Below are positions 33,733 to 42,760 of a stretch of DNA of 64,000 nucleotides, one piece after another. The DNA is from Stenotrophomonas cyclobalanopsidis (GTDB lineage: Bacteria > Pseudomonadota > Gammaproteobacteria > Xanthomonadales > Xanthomonadaceae), in the NCBI RefSeq assembly GCF_008710035.1, contig NZ_VYKI01000001.1, forward strand, positions 252,857-316,856, given 5' to 3'. Under the pieces are notes generated by a model, which was not told the origin of the DNA, did no database searches, and was given only the letters and a program-made list of their open reading frames with translations. The stretch's first letter is position 1, and each line of letters starts with the position of its first letter. The translations under genes were made by a program, and so were the position numbers.

Positions 33733-36062
33733 TTCAGCGTCACCTCATCCAGTACCCACATCGCCGGACGCGTATCGCCGGTGAAGTTGATGCACAGATC
33801 ATCCGTGCCCGACACGCCCTTCGGCAGCGCCGCGCGCAGGGTGACGAACCCATCCGCGTCGGTGCTGGCCGGCAGCGGCACCTGGGCCACGACCTTGCCG
33901 GTGCAGTCGCCACGACGGATCAGCATTTCGCCGTTGCGGCCCTTGGCCTTCTCGAACTTGCGCGCCGGCTCGTCGTGGGCCAGCTGGAAGTAGTACGGGA
34001 TGCGCCCGGCACGAACCTGCACGCTGCCGATGCCATCGAGCTGCGCGGCCGGCCAGCGCCAGCACGGCTGGAAGATGTCGACGGTGAATACCTTGCGCGG
34101 GCCTTCGCGCGGGCCATCGTCTTCCAGGCGCAGCACCAGGCCCTTTTCGCCCACGCAGCTGCGCAGTTCCTCGCTGTGGCGGCTGAGCAGCGACTGCGCG
34201 GTATACGACGCCACGGTAGGTGCCGCTGCCAGCGGCTGGCCCTGGAAGAATGCAGCGGCCTGCACGGTGGCCGGCAGCGGCTGGGTCAGCGGCTGCTGGT
34301 ACAGCGGCGAGCTGGCGGTCACCGGCGTGCCGTCGGTGCTGTAGCGCACTTCATAGCCGAGCGGATTGGCCAGCGACACCGTCACCCTGTTCGCGGCGCG
34401 GTCGTCGGTATGGCCCACGCCCACTTCGAACGGGGTCTGCGCGTAGGCCAGGCCCCAGGCGCGGTAGCGCTGCAGCTGGGACGGCAGACGGGCGAGGAAA
34501 TCGCGGAAATCGCGATGCTCCGGCGCGCTCCAACCGGTTTCGGCCAGCGCGGCCAGGCGCGGGAACAGATTGTGCTGCAGGCGTGCGTAGGTGCGGGTGT
34601 GCTCAGTGAACATGTTCGCCTGCAGGCCGAGGATGTGCCCGTGCTTGTCGGCGGCCAGCTCGGCCGGCACCGGCTCGAAGCTGTACAGCGTGGCCAGGTT
34701 GACCTGGGCCGGGCGGCCCGGCGGCTCGTTCGGCGAGCCGGTCTGCAGGTAGTCCAGGTACAGGTGGCTGACCGGCGACATCACCACGTCATGGCCACTG
34801 CTGGCCGCGGCCAGGCCGCCTTCGGTGCCGCGCCAGGACATCACCGTGGCCTGCGGCGGCAGGCCGCCTTCGAGGATCTCGTCCCAGCCGATCAGGCGGC
34901 GGTCGTGCGCTTCTAGGAAGGTTTCCAGGCGCTTGATGATGTGGCTCTGCATGGCCATCTCATCCTTGATGCCCAGCTCGCGCATGCGCTTCTGCACCTG
35001 CTTCGAGGCGATCCACTGGTCCTTGACCGCTTCGTCGCCACCCACGTGCACGTACTTCGCCGGGAACAGCTGGATCACTTCCTCCAGCACGTTCTCCAGG
35101 AAGGTGACGGTGCCGTCCTCGACGTTGAACAGGTTGGGGAACACGCCCCATTCGCTGATCGGCTTCAGCGGCGTGCTGATCGAGCCCAGTTCCGGGTAGG
35201 CGGCGATCGCGGCCGTGGCGTGGCCGGGCACGTCGATTTCCGGGATCACCTGGATGTGCAGCTTGGCCGCATAGGCGATCACTTCGCGGATCTGGTCCTG
35301 CGTGTAGAAACCGCAGTACGGGTATTCCTGCTTGGTCACCGGATCGATGCCGCCATCGCCGGCCGGCAGGCGGCAGCTGCCGACCTCGGTCAGCTTCGGG
35401 TAGCGCTTGATCTCCATGCGCCAGCCCTGGTCATCGGTCAGGTGCCAATGGAAGGTGTTGAGCTTGTGCGCGGACATCGCATCGAGCACGCGCTTGATCT
35501 CGTCCAGGCTCTGGAAGTGGCGCGCCGAGTCGAGCATGAAGCCGCGCCAGCTGAAACGCGGCGCGTCCTGGATCTGCACGGCCGGCAGCGCGCCCTGGCT
35601 GCCGCCGGTGGCCAGCTGGGCCAGGGTGGTGGCGCCGTAGAACAGGCCGGTCTCGTTGCCGGCCTGCACCAGCACGCCCTGCGCGGTGCTCTCCAGCGTG
35701 TAGCCCTCGCCGGTATCGCGGAAGGTGGGGATGATCTGGAAGCGGATGCCGCCGGCCTTGGCCGCGGCCTTGCCGGTAGCCGGCGCCAGGCGCGGGCCGC
35801 CACTGCGGGCGAGCAGATCGGCGAACTGGCCCGCCACGCGCTGCTCGGCTTCGCTGTCGGCGCGCAGCGCCGTGCCTGCGGCCACGGTGATGCCGGCGCC
35901 ATTGCCGCGCTGTACGTTGGCCGGTGCGGGGATCAGCATCAGGCTGCCGGCGCGCAGCTGCGGGCCGGGGCCGGTATCCAGTGCCGGGGCATCGGCGGCG
36001 CGGGCGGCGGCGGGAAGCATCGCCAGGCCCAGCAGCATGCTGGCAAGGGGGAAAGGTCGCAT
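33729..36062 (-). CDS. Beta-N-acetylhexosaminidase, GH20
   Basis: Product of 777 residues. Signal peptide ending ARAADA (about residue 23), GH20b domain (about 45-165), TIM-barrel catalytic domain with FSWRGFMLDSARHFQSLDEI, HWHLTDDQGWR and the Asp-Glu pair in YVHVGGDEAVKDQW (about 340), then GWDEILEGGLPPQATVMSWRG. The C-terminal 250 residues are a beta-rich region with CINFTGDTR. It releases terminal GlcNAc from chito-oligosaccharides or peptidoglycan in the periplasm. The stop codon TAG comes from an SMAG element. It lies downstream of the GlcNAc TonB receptor gene on the same strand. Confidence 0.95.
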   Translation of the reverse strand: MRPFPLASMLLGLAMLPAAARAADAPALDTGPGPQLRAGSLMLIPAPANVQRGNGAGITVAAGTALRADSEAEQRVAGQFADLLARSGGPRLAPATGKAAAKAGGIRFQIIPTFRDTGEGYTLESTAQGVLVQAGNETGLFYGATTLAQLATGGSQGALPAVQIQDAPRFSWRGFMLDSARHFQSLDEIKRVLDAMSAHKLNTFHWHLTDDQGWRMEIKRYPKLTEVGSCRLPAGDGGIDPVTKQEYPYCGFYTQDQIREVIAYAAKLHIQVIPEIDVPGHATAAIAAYPELGSISTPLKPISEWGVFPNLFNVEDGTVTFLENVLEEVIQLFPAKYVHVGGDEAVKDQWIASKQVQKRMRELGIKDEMAMQSHIIKRLETFLEAHDRRLIGWDEILEGGLPPQATVMSWRGTEGGLAAASSGHDVVMSPVSHLYLDYLQTGSPNEPPGRPAQVNLATLYSFEPVPAELAADKHGHILGLQANMFTEHTRTYARLQHNLFPRLAALAETGWSAPEHRDFRDFLARLPSQLQRYRAWGLAYAQTPFEVGVGHTDDRAANRVTVSLANPLGYEVRYSTDGTPVTASSPLYQQPLTQPLPATVQAAAFFQGQPLAAAPTVASYTAQSLLSRHSEELRSCVGEKGLVLRLEDDGPREGPRKVFTVDIFQPCWRWPAAQLDGIGSVQVRAGRIPYYFQLAHDEPARKFEKAKGRNGEMLIRRGDCTGKVVAQVPLPASTDADGFVTLRAALPKGVSGTDDLCINFTGDTRPAMWVLDEVTLK

Positions 36063-36140
36063 CGTCTCACTCCTGTGGTGGGCGGTTCGCTGTGCCGCGC
36101 GTGGCCGCCGCGCAGGCGGCGATTCCGGTCTCCCATCGTA

Positions 36141-36168
36141 CGACGGGCCCGGAAATCCGGGCCCGTCG
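36141..36168 (-). terminator. Perfect hairpin between the TonB receptor and hexosaminidase genes
   Basis: CGACGGGCCCGG, loop AAAT, CCGGGCCCGTCG: a 12-bp perfect stem after the receptor stop codon, without a T tract. It may partly terminate or stabilise the receptor transcript. Confidence 0.5.
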
Positions 36169-36190
36169 CGATGTGCAGCTGGGTGCAGTC

Positions 36191-38815
36191 TTAGAACTTG
36201 AAGTGCAGGGTGGCCATGTAGCGGCGGCCGCTCTTGTACTTGCCAGCCAGGTGCTCCTTGTCGCCCAGGTACTGGAAGTAGGTCTCGTCCAGCAGGTTCT
36301 GCGCGTCCACCGTCAGCGACCAGTTGTCGTTGAAGGTGTAGCCGAAGCTGGCACCGAGTTCCGCGTAGTCGTCCACGCTGGACGGGGCAGCACCGGCCAC
36401 GTAGCCGCCGGCCAGGTAGCTGTCACGCCAGTTGTAGGTCAGGCGCGCATTGATCGGGCCCTTCTCGTAGTACGGGCTGAAGGCGATGGCATTGCGCGAC
36501 TGGTACGGCAGCGGATCGCCGGTGTTGTTCTCACCGTTGGCGTAGGTGTAGTTGGCGGTCAGGCCGAAGCCGCTTTCGCCGAAGGGCTGCTGGAAGCTGA
36601 TGTTGAAGCCCTTGACGTGGCCGCTGCCGGCGTTGCGCGGGCGCTGGATGCTGTAATCGCAGTAGCCGTCGGCGGTGCAGCCGTTGGTCCCGACGAGGTT
36701 CGCCCAGGTGGCCGGCGAGGTATCGCGGATCGAGTTGTACTGGCGCTCGATGGTGGCCGAGGTATCGATGTAGTTGTCGATCTTCTTGTAGAACACCGAC
36801 CAGGCCACCACCGCCTGCGGCGCGTAGTAGTACTCGGCCGAGGCGTTGAAGTTCCACGACTCATACGGCGACAGATCGGCGTTGCCGCCCGAACCGGTCA
36901 GGGTGGTGTCGTTGAGGAAGGTGTTGTTGACCATCTGGTTGTACGGCGCCCAGGCGATCACCTTGGCCGCGGCGAAGCGGAACACCCAGTCGTTGTCGGT
37001 GTCCCACGCGACGTTCAACGACGGCAGCACGAAGTCTTCCTTCTTGGTGCGGGTCTGCCACTTGCTGTCCAGGTCGGTCAGGGTCGGCGTGCCGCCGTAG
37101 ACGAAGCCGCTGCCTTCGGTCTTGGAATCGACGTAGCGCACGCCCAGGTTGCCGCGCAGCGGGCCGTTGGAGAAGTTCAGCTGCGCGTAGGCTGCGTTGT
37201 TGGTCTGGGTCAGCGCCCAGCTGTTGTTGAGGTAGCTGGCCGGATCGGGGTTGCTGTAGTCGATCGGGCTGTTGCGCACCCAGTTCAGCACGTTGTTGCG
37301 GCCGGCCTGCACGTGGTGGCCCTGGTCGCTGGTGAAGCCCTGGATGTCGGTCAGGCCGATGGTGCCGACGTCGGCCAGGGTGCCCGGGGTGACGCCGCCG
37401 TACACGTTGAGGGTGAAGGCTTCATCGTGCTTGCCGTGGCGCACGCCGAACTGCAGCTGGTTGAAGATGCTGTCGAACTGGACGTTGAAGTCGAGCTGGG
37501 CGTAGGTGTCCTTGCTCTCGGTGGCGAACACGCCGTTGTTGCCGAACCAGCCGCCGGCCGAACCCCAGTTGGCGGGGTCGCGGGCGCCTGCCGGGTCATC
37601 GAAGGTGATGCCCTTGTCCATGTTCCAGCTGTAGCCGCCGTTGTAGAACGGCTCGATGAAGTACTGGGCCAGGTTCTTGTTGTCGGACTTGCTCTGGCCG
37701 GCCTGGCCGGTCATGCCCCAGCCTTCGCCCTTCCAGGCGCCACGCAGGTCCACGCCCTTGGTGACCACTTCGGACAGGCGAACGTTGTTGTCATAGATCA
37801 GCGTGCCGCTGTTGGCGATGGCGCTTGCGTTGGAGTGGCCGCTGGTGGCCACGCCGTTGCGCACGTCGCCGAGCTGGTTGACGGCGTTGACGGTGCCCGG
37901 GTTCCAGGTCAGGAAGGAATAGAGCGACTGGTTGTAGTTGTCGAACTTTTCCTTGATGTACATGCCGCTCAGGTTGAACTCGAGCTCATCGGTCGGCTTG
38001 AACTGCAGGTTGACCACGGCGCTGTCGCGCTTGCGTTCCTGCTGGAACCAGGCGGCGTTGAACGAGTTCGGCACGTCCACGTCGGCGGCCACGCCGGTGG
38101 CATTGGGGAAGGTGCTGGCCTTGGTGTAGCCGAACACTTCCTTGCCCTGGCGGTCGACGGCCTCTTCGTAGTGCTGGGCCGAGACGGCCACGCCGAAGGT
38201 CTCGTCGTTGTTCTTCCAGCTGTACAGCACGGCCGCGTTCGGCTTGCCTTCGCTGGCCTGCTGGCTGTAGCTGTAGCCCACCGAGGCGGCCACTTCGTTC
38301 TGCTTCAGGTCCAGCGGCTGGCGGGTGTGCATCAGCACGGTACCGCCGAGGCTGCCTTCGGTCAGTCGCGCTTCGGACGACTTGATGATCTCCGCGCGGC
38401 CCAGGATCTGCGGGGCCAGCAGCGTGTAGTCGAAGCCGCGGTTGGGCTGTTCGCCGTACAGCCAGATGGCCTGCGCCACCGGATGGTTGTCCAGGAAGGA
38501 CAGGTTGAGGCTGGGGTCGGTGCCGTCGATGCTGACGCGCTCGCCCTGGCCGAAGCGGCGGTCCAGGGTGACGCCCGGGATCTGCGACAGCGCTTCAGCA
38601 ACGTTGGTGCTGGGGAACTTGCCGATGTCCTCGGCGGTGATCGCTTCGGACACACCGACGTTGTTGCGCTTGGTGTCCAGCGATTTTTCCAGGCTGGCGC
38701 GGATGCCGACCACCTGGATGGTGTCCAGGTTCTGCGGGCTCGGGTCCTGTGCGTGCGCCGAGAAGGCGAGGCAGCCGACGATGGCTGCCGAAAGCAGAGT
38801 CTTGCGGGTGTTCAT
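36191..38815 (-). CDS. TonB-dependent receptor of the GlcNAc locus
   Basis: Product of 874 residues. Signal peptide MNTRKTLLSAAIVGCLAFSA, TonB-box region LDTIQVVGIRASL, plug domain (about 40-170) with AITAEDIGKFPSTNVAEALS, then a 22-strand barrel ending in YMATLHFKF with the C-terminal aromatic expected for outer-membrane insertion. Style matches the TIGR01782 receptors of Xanthomonas and Caulobacter that import oligosaccharides. The start at 38815 follows GAGGAGA; an ATG 6 codons upstream is less likely. Context says substrate is GlcNAc or chitobiose. A half operator CGTTGTC is at 38841-38847. Confidence 0.93.
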   Translation of the reverse strand: MNTRKTLLSAAIVGCLAFSAHAQDPSPQNLDTIQVVGIRASLEKSLDTKRNNVGVSEAITAEDIGKFPSTNVAEALSQIPGVTLDRRFGQGERVSIDGTDPSLNLSFLDNHPVAQAIWLYGEQPNRGFDYTLLAPQILGRAEIIKSSEARLTEGSLGGTVLMHTRQPLDLKQNEVAASVGYSYSQQASEGKPNAAVLYSWKNNDETFGVAVSAQHYEEAVDRQGKEVFGYTKASTFPNATGVAADVDVPNSFNAAWFQQERKRDSAVVNLQFKPTDELEFNLSGMYIKEKFDNYNQSLYSFLTWNPGTVNAVNQLGDVRNGVATSGHSNASAIANSGTLIYDNNVRLSEVVTKGVDLRGAWKGEGWGMTGQAGQSKSDNKNLAQYFIEPFYNGGYSWNMDKGITFDDPAGARDPANWGSAGGWFGNNGVFATESKDTYAQLDFNVQFDSIFNQLQFGVRHGKHDEAFTLNVYGGVTPGTLADVGTIGLTDIQGFTSDQGHHVQAGRNNVLNWVRNSPIDYSNPDPASYLNNSWALTQTNNAAYAQLNFSNGPLRGNLGVRYVDSKTEGSGFVYGGTPTLTDLDSKWQTRTKKEDFVLPSLNVAWDTDNDWVFRFAAAKVIAWAPYNQMVNNTFLNDTTLTGSGGNADLSPYESWNFNASAEYYYAPQAVVAWSVFYKKIDNYIDTSATIERQYNSIRDTSPATWANLVGTNGCTADGYCDYSIQRPRNAGSGHVKGFNISFQQPFGESGFGLTANYTYANGENNTGDPLPYQSRNAIAFSPYYEKGPINARLTYNWRDSYLAGGYVAGAAPSSVDDYAELGASFGYTFNDNWSLTVDAQNLLDETYFQYLGDKEHLAGKYKSGRRYMATLHFKF

Positions 38816-38923
38816 GATGTCTCTCCTCATCACTGATGTGCGTTGTCGGCGGCGAACGAATGGCAGGTCATGCCTGGCGCCAGCAGGGGCTGCCGGGCGC
38901 GATGGTGCGATTCCAGTGCGTCG

Positions 38924-38963
38924 TGCGTACTGCGGTGCTGCGTACTGCTTGCTGCGTACTGCG
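38924..38963. repeat. Short tandem repeat GTGCGTACTGC-like
   Basis: Three imperfect units around TGCGTACTGC between the kinase stop and the receptor start. No function evident. Confidence 0.6.
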
Positions 38964-38965
38964 GT

Positions 38966-39982
38966 TCAGGCGTTGGCGTGGAGCAGGAACCAGCTGGCGG
39001 CGCCGATGACGCCCAGCTGCCCGTGCTCGACCACCTTCACCGGGATGCGTGCCAGCGCTTCGCCCATCGGCCCCTTCTGCAGGTAGCGTTCGACGAAGGT
39101 GCTGGCATGCAGGTATTCGCGGATCTGCGGCAGGATGCCGCCGGCCAGGTAGACACCACCCTGCGCGCCGTAGAACAGCGCCATGTCGCCGATGGTGCTG
39201 CCGAGCAGGCCACAGAACACATCCAGCGCCTGGCGGGCGAGGGCATCGGTACCGGCCATGGCTGCGGCGGTCACCGCATCCGGGCTGGCCAGCACCGGGG
39301 TCTGCCCCTGCAGGGCGCAGATGGCGTGGTACAGGTTCATCAGGCCGGGGCCGGACAGCGCATGTTCGATCGACACGTGCGCGCGGTCGCGCTGCATGTG
39401 GCGGACGATGGCCATTTCCAGTTCGGTGCTGGCCGCCAGCGTCGGCTGGCCGGCTTCGGTGGGCAGGACCACCGGACCATGCGGAGTGGGGATCCACAGT
39501 GCGGCACCCAGGCCGGTACCGGGGCCGACCACCAGGGTCGGGCAGCGCGGCGCGGTCTCGGGGCCGCACAGGTGCAGCACGCCGCTTGCGTCGACCTGCG
39601 CCGCGGCATAGGCCACCGCTTCGAAGTCGTTGACGATGTGCACGTGCTGCAGGCCGACCTCGGCTTCCACCTGGCGGGCCGACAGCGGCCACGGCAGGTT
39701 GGCGGTGATCACCGTGCCGTCCTCGCGGGCGAAGCCGGCGGTGGCGACCACGCACTGGCTGGGCCGCGCACTGTCACCGAGGAAGTCGGTGAGGATCGCA
39801 CTCAGGCCGGCGTAGTCCGCATTGCGGTACTTGCGGTATTCCAGCAGCTGTACCGGATGGGCCTCGTCGCCGCTGGCCTGTGCCCTTGCCACGCGCACAT
39901 GGGTGCCGCCGACGTCGGCGGCCAAGAACGAGGGCGCGACGCGGGACAGGACATGGGCCGGGGCGGGATGGCTGGCGGTCAC
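38966..39982 (-). CDS. Glucokinase-family sugar kinase, probable N-acetylglucosamine kinase
   Basis: Product of 338 residues, Glk (non-ROK) family. Phosphate-1 motif in LAADVGGTHVRVARA (about 20-34), catalytic Asp in HIVNDFEAVAYAA, ATP motif GPGTGLGAALW and AGGILPQIREYL near the C-terminus. In xanthomonads such kinases in GlcNAc loci are proposed to make GlcNAc-6-P (NagK-II); glucose is an alternative substrate. It is divergent from nagP with NagR-like operators between them, and upstream of the receptor gene on the same strand. Confidence 0.87.
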   Translation of the reverse strand: MTASHPAPAHVLSRVAPSFLAADVGGTHVRVARAQASGDEAHPVQLLEYRKYRNADYAGLSAILTDFLGDSARPSQCVVATAGFAREDGTVITANLPWPLSARQVEAEVGLQHVHIVNDFEAVAYAAAQVDASGVLHLCGPETAPRCPTLVVGPGTGLGAALWIPTPHGPVVLPTEAGQPTLAASTELEMAIVRHMQRDRAHVSIEHALSGPGLMNLYHAICALQGQTPVLASPDAVTAAAMAGTDALARQALDVFCGLLGSTIGDMALFYGAQGGVYLAGGILPQIREYLHASTFVERYLQKGPMGEALARIPVKVVEHGQLGVIGAASWFLLHANA

Positions 39983-40051
39983 GCGGGCTCCTGCTGCAGG
40001 TGGGAAGCGGACCCACGAAAGGCCCGTCGATGGGCGGAGTCTGTAACTGCG

Positions 40052-40067
40052 TTGACAACGATGTCAA
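40052..40067. promoter_or_regulatory. Operator-like palindrome upstream of the sugar kinase
   Basis: TTGACAACGATGTCAA, a 16-base near-palindrome with two mismatches. It shares TGACAACG with the site near nagP, which suggests both are bound by the LacI-type regulator encoded in the locus. Confidence 0.6.
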
Positions 40068-40289
40068 CGAGTTCGTGACACTTTCGTTGCTGCGCCGCAA
40101 CGAATGAGAGACACCGTAAACGTTTACATCGTCTTGACCTGGCGTTAACCCGCAAGCCGTTGCGCCATGGGCCTCTAGGGCCAGAGCGCATTCAGCGCGG
40201 AACGCGGGTGTTGTCTTGCGCAGTGCAGCACGGCCGCATCGGGCCCGCGCAATCAAGTTGACAAACCGCTGTGGTCCATCGAAAGAATG

Positions 40290-40303
40290 TGACAACGTTG
40301 TTC
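40290..40303. promoter_or_regulatory. Operator-like palindrome upstream of nagP
   Basis: TGACAACGTTGTTC centred on ACGT-type symmetry (GACAACGTTGTTC against GAACAACGTTGTC). It lies 54 bases before the nagP ATG, where a LacI-family repressor would overlap the promoter. Confidence 0.62.
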
Positions 40304-40356
40304 CCAGCCACTCTCCGACACCGCCCTCTGCGGTGGTCGCCGCAGGAGCCCACCTG

Positions 40357-41646
40357 ATGTCCGCCGTCACTGCTGCAAGCGCGCGCCCGAACGTTGCCGC
40401 CTCCATCGCCATCGTCGGCGTGCTGTTCTTCCTGATCGGCTTCTTCACCTGGCTCAACGGCCCGTTGATCACCTTCGTCAAGCTGGCATTCGAGCTCAGC
40501 GAAGTCGGCGCCTTCCTGGTGCTGATGGTGTTCTACCTGTCGTACTTCTTCCTCGCCCTGCCGTCGTCGTGGATCCTGCGCCGCACCGGCATGAAGAAGG
40601 GCCTCAGCCTGAGCCTGCTGGTGATGGCTGCGGGCGCGGCACTGTTCGGTGAGTTCGCCACGCAGCGCTGGTATCCGGGCGCACTCGGCGGCCTGTTCGT
40701 GATCGGCAGCGGCCTGGCCCTGCTGCAGACCGCCATCAACCCCTACATCTCCATCCTCGGCCCGATCGAAACGGCCGCGCGCCGCATCGCGCTGATGGGC
40801 ATCTGCAACAAGATCGCCGGCATGCTGGCACCGGTGCTGATCGGCACGCTGGTGCTGCACGGCATCGGCGATCTGTCGGCCACCGTCGCCACTGCCGACG
40901 AGGCCACCAAGGCGCAGCTGCTCAACGAATTCGCCGCCAAGATCCACGCGCCCTACCTGGCCATGGCCGGTGTGCTGGTGGTGCTGGCGGTGGCGGTGCT
41001 GTTCTCGCCGCTGCCGGAAATCAAGCCGTCCGAAGCCAACGCCACGCCGACCGCCGCGGGTGCTGCCGAGCGCCGCAGCATCTTCCAGTTCCCGCACCTG
41101 TGGCTGGGCGTGCTGTGCCTGTTCGTCTACGTCGGCGTGGAAGTGATGGCCGGTGATGCCATCGGTACCTATGGCCACGGCTTCGACCTGCCGCTGGACC
41201 AGACCAAGATGTTCACTTCGCTGACCCTGTTCGCCATGCTCATCGGCTACGTGGTCGGCCTGCTGCTGATTCCGAAAGTGGTGTCGCAGTCGCGCTACCT
41301 GACCCTTTCGGCGGTGCTGGGCGTGCTGTTCTGCCTGGGCGCCTGGGCCACCCACGGCTATGTCTCGGTGGCCTTCGTGGCGCTGCTGGGCTTTGCCAAC
41401 GCGATGATGTGGCCGGCCATCTTCCCGCTGGCCATCCGCGGCCTGGGGCGCTTCACCGAAACCGGCTCGGCCCTGCTGGTGATGGGCATCGCCGGCGGCG
41501 CGATCATTCCGCAGCTGTTTGCGGTGCTCAAGCAGCACATCGATTTCCAGCTGGTGTTCGTCCTGCTGATGGTGCCGTGCTACCTGTACATCCTGTTCTA
41601 CTCGGTGATCGGCCATCGCGCCGGCCTGCCGCAGGACAAGGTCTGA
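40357..41646 (+). CDS. nagP: GlcNAc permease NagP (MFS, FucP-like)
   Basis: Product of 429 residues with twelve membrane helices. It starts with FFLIGFFTWLNGPLITFVKL and contains SYFFLALPSSWILRRTGMKKG and LLQTAINPYISILGPIETAA, typical of the fucose/glucose/galactose permease group to which NagP belongs. It imports GlcNAc with protons over the inner membrane without phosphorylating it, which fits the separate kinase. Ribosome site CAGGAG before the ATG at 40357. Confidence 0.93.
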   Translation: MSAVTAASARPNVAASIAIVGVLFFLIGFFTWLNGPLITFVKLAFELSEVGAFLVLMVFYLSYFFLALPSSWILRRTGMKKGLSLSLLVMAAGAALFGEFATQRWYPGALGGLFVIGSGLALLQTAINPYISILGPIETAARRIALMGICNKIAGMLAPVLIGTLVLHGIGDLSATVATADEATKAQLLNEFAAKIHAPYLAMAGVLVVLAVAVLFSPLPEIKPSEANATPTAAGAAERRSIFQFPHLWLGVLCLFVYVGVEVMAGDAIGTYGHGFDLPLDQTKMFTSLTLFAMLIGYVVGLLLIPKVVSQSRYLTLSAVLGVLFCLGAWATHGYVSVAFVALLGFANAMMWPAIFPLAIRGLGRFTETGSALLVMGIAGGAIIPQLFAVLKQHIDFQLVFVLLMVPCYLYILFYSVIGHRAGLPQDKV

Positions 41647-41652
41647 TCGGCG

Positions 41653-42753
41653 ATGATGGACGGCAGCCAACCCCAGGAAAAGCCGATGCGCAGAGCGACC
41701 ATCAAGGACGTTGCCGAAAAGGCCAAGGTCTCGCTGAAGACGGTGTCGCGGGTCATCAACAACGAACCGTCGGTGATGCAGGCCACCCGTGCGCGGGTGC
41801 TGCGGGCCATCGCCGAACTCGACTACGAACCCGATCCGTCGGCGCGCAACCTGCGCAGCGGCACCACGTTCGTGATCGGGCTGGTGTACGACAACCCGAA
41901 CCCGTACCACATCATCGGCGTGCAGAACGGCGTACTCGCCGCCTGCCGCGAAACCGGCTTCGGCCTGCAGATCCATCCGTGTGATTCGAGCTCGCCGATG
42001 CTGGCCGATGAACTGGCCGACTGGGTGCAGCGTTCGCGCCTGGCCGGGCTGGTGCTGACCGCGCCGATGTCCGAGCGCCGCGACCTGATCCAGACGTTGA
42101 CCGCGCGCGGCATCAAGCTGGTGCGCATCATCGCCGCCACGGAGGATCCGGCCGATGGCGCCTGCGTGTTCGTCGACGACCGCGAGGCTGCCTACGAAGT
42201 CACCGAGCACCTGATCCAGCTCGGCCACCAGCGCATCGGTTTCCTCTGGGGTGGTTCCTCGCACCGTTCCTCGGGCGAGCGCTACGCCGGTTACGAGGCC
42301 GCGCTGAAGGACTACGGCATGACCGTGGACAAGCATCTGGTGGTGCAGGGCGACTACACCTTCGACGATGGCTTCCGTGGTGCGCGTCGCCTGCTGGCCC
42401 TGCGTGAGCCGCCCACTGCCATCTTCGGCTCCAACGATGAAATCGCCGCCGGCGTGCTGGCGGCCGCGAAGTCGGCCGGCATGAACGTACCCTACGACCT
42501 CTCCATCGCCGGCTTCGAGGACAGCCCGTTCTCGCGCCAGTCGTGGCCGCCGCTGACCACCGCCAAGCAGGCCACCGAGGACATCGCCCGCCACGCCGCG
42601 CGCCTGCTGATCGCGCAGCTGCGCAGCGATGCCTACGACGATGCACCGGCCGCCCTGCAGAACCAGGGCTTCGTGCCGCAGCTGGTGGTGCGCGGTTCTA
42701 CCGCACCGATGCGCCCGGCCGGCGTGCGCCCCCTTCCTTCCGATCCCGCCTGA
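41653..42753 (+). CDS. nagR: LacI-family regulator of the GlcNAc locus
   Basis: Product of 366 residues. N-terminal helix-turn-helix ATIKDVAEKAKVSLKTVSRV followed by the hinge helix region DPSARNLRSG, then a periplasmic-binding-protein-like effector domain with RYAGYEAAL and GSNDEIAAGVLAA. The ATG at 41653 gives about 11 extra residues; the one at 41686 gives MRRATIKDVAEK. It is encoded between nagP and nagB, so it is autoregulated if it binds the nagP operator. The inducer is expected to be GlcNAc-6-P or GlcN-6-P. Confidence 0.9.
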   Translation: MMDGSQPQEKPMRRATIKDVAEKAKVSLKTVSRVINNEPSVMQATRARVLRAIAELDYEPDPSARNLRSGTTFVIGLVYDNPNPYHIIGVQNGVLAACRETGFGLQIHPCDSSSPMLADELADWVQRSRLAGLVLTAPMSERRDLIQTLTARGIKLVRIIAATEDPADGACVFVDDREAAYEVTEHLIQLGHQRIGFLWGGSSHRSSGERYAGYEAALKDYGMTVDKHLVVQGDYTFDDGFRGARRLLALREPPTAIFGSNDEIAAGVLAAAKSAGMNVPYDLSIAGFEDSPFSRQSWPPLTTAKQATEDIARHAARLLIAQLRSDAYDDAPAALQNQGFVPQLVVRGSTAPMRPAGVRPLPSDPA

Positions 42754-42760
42754 GTCCGCC

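Noticed and set aside
35924..38836. 970-codon plus-strand frame opposite the TonB receptor
   Set aside because: Shadow of the receptor gene; Val/Gly/His-rich composition and no recognisable domain.
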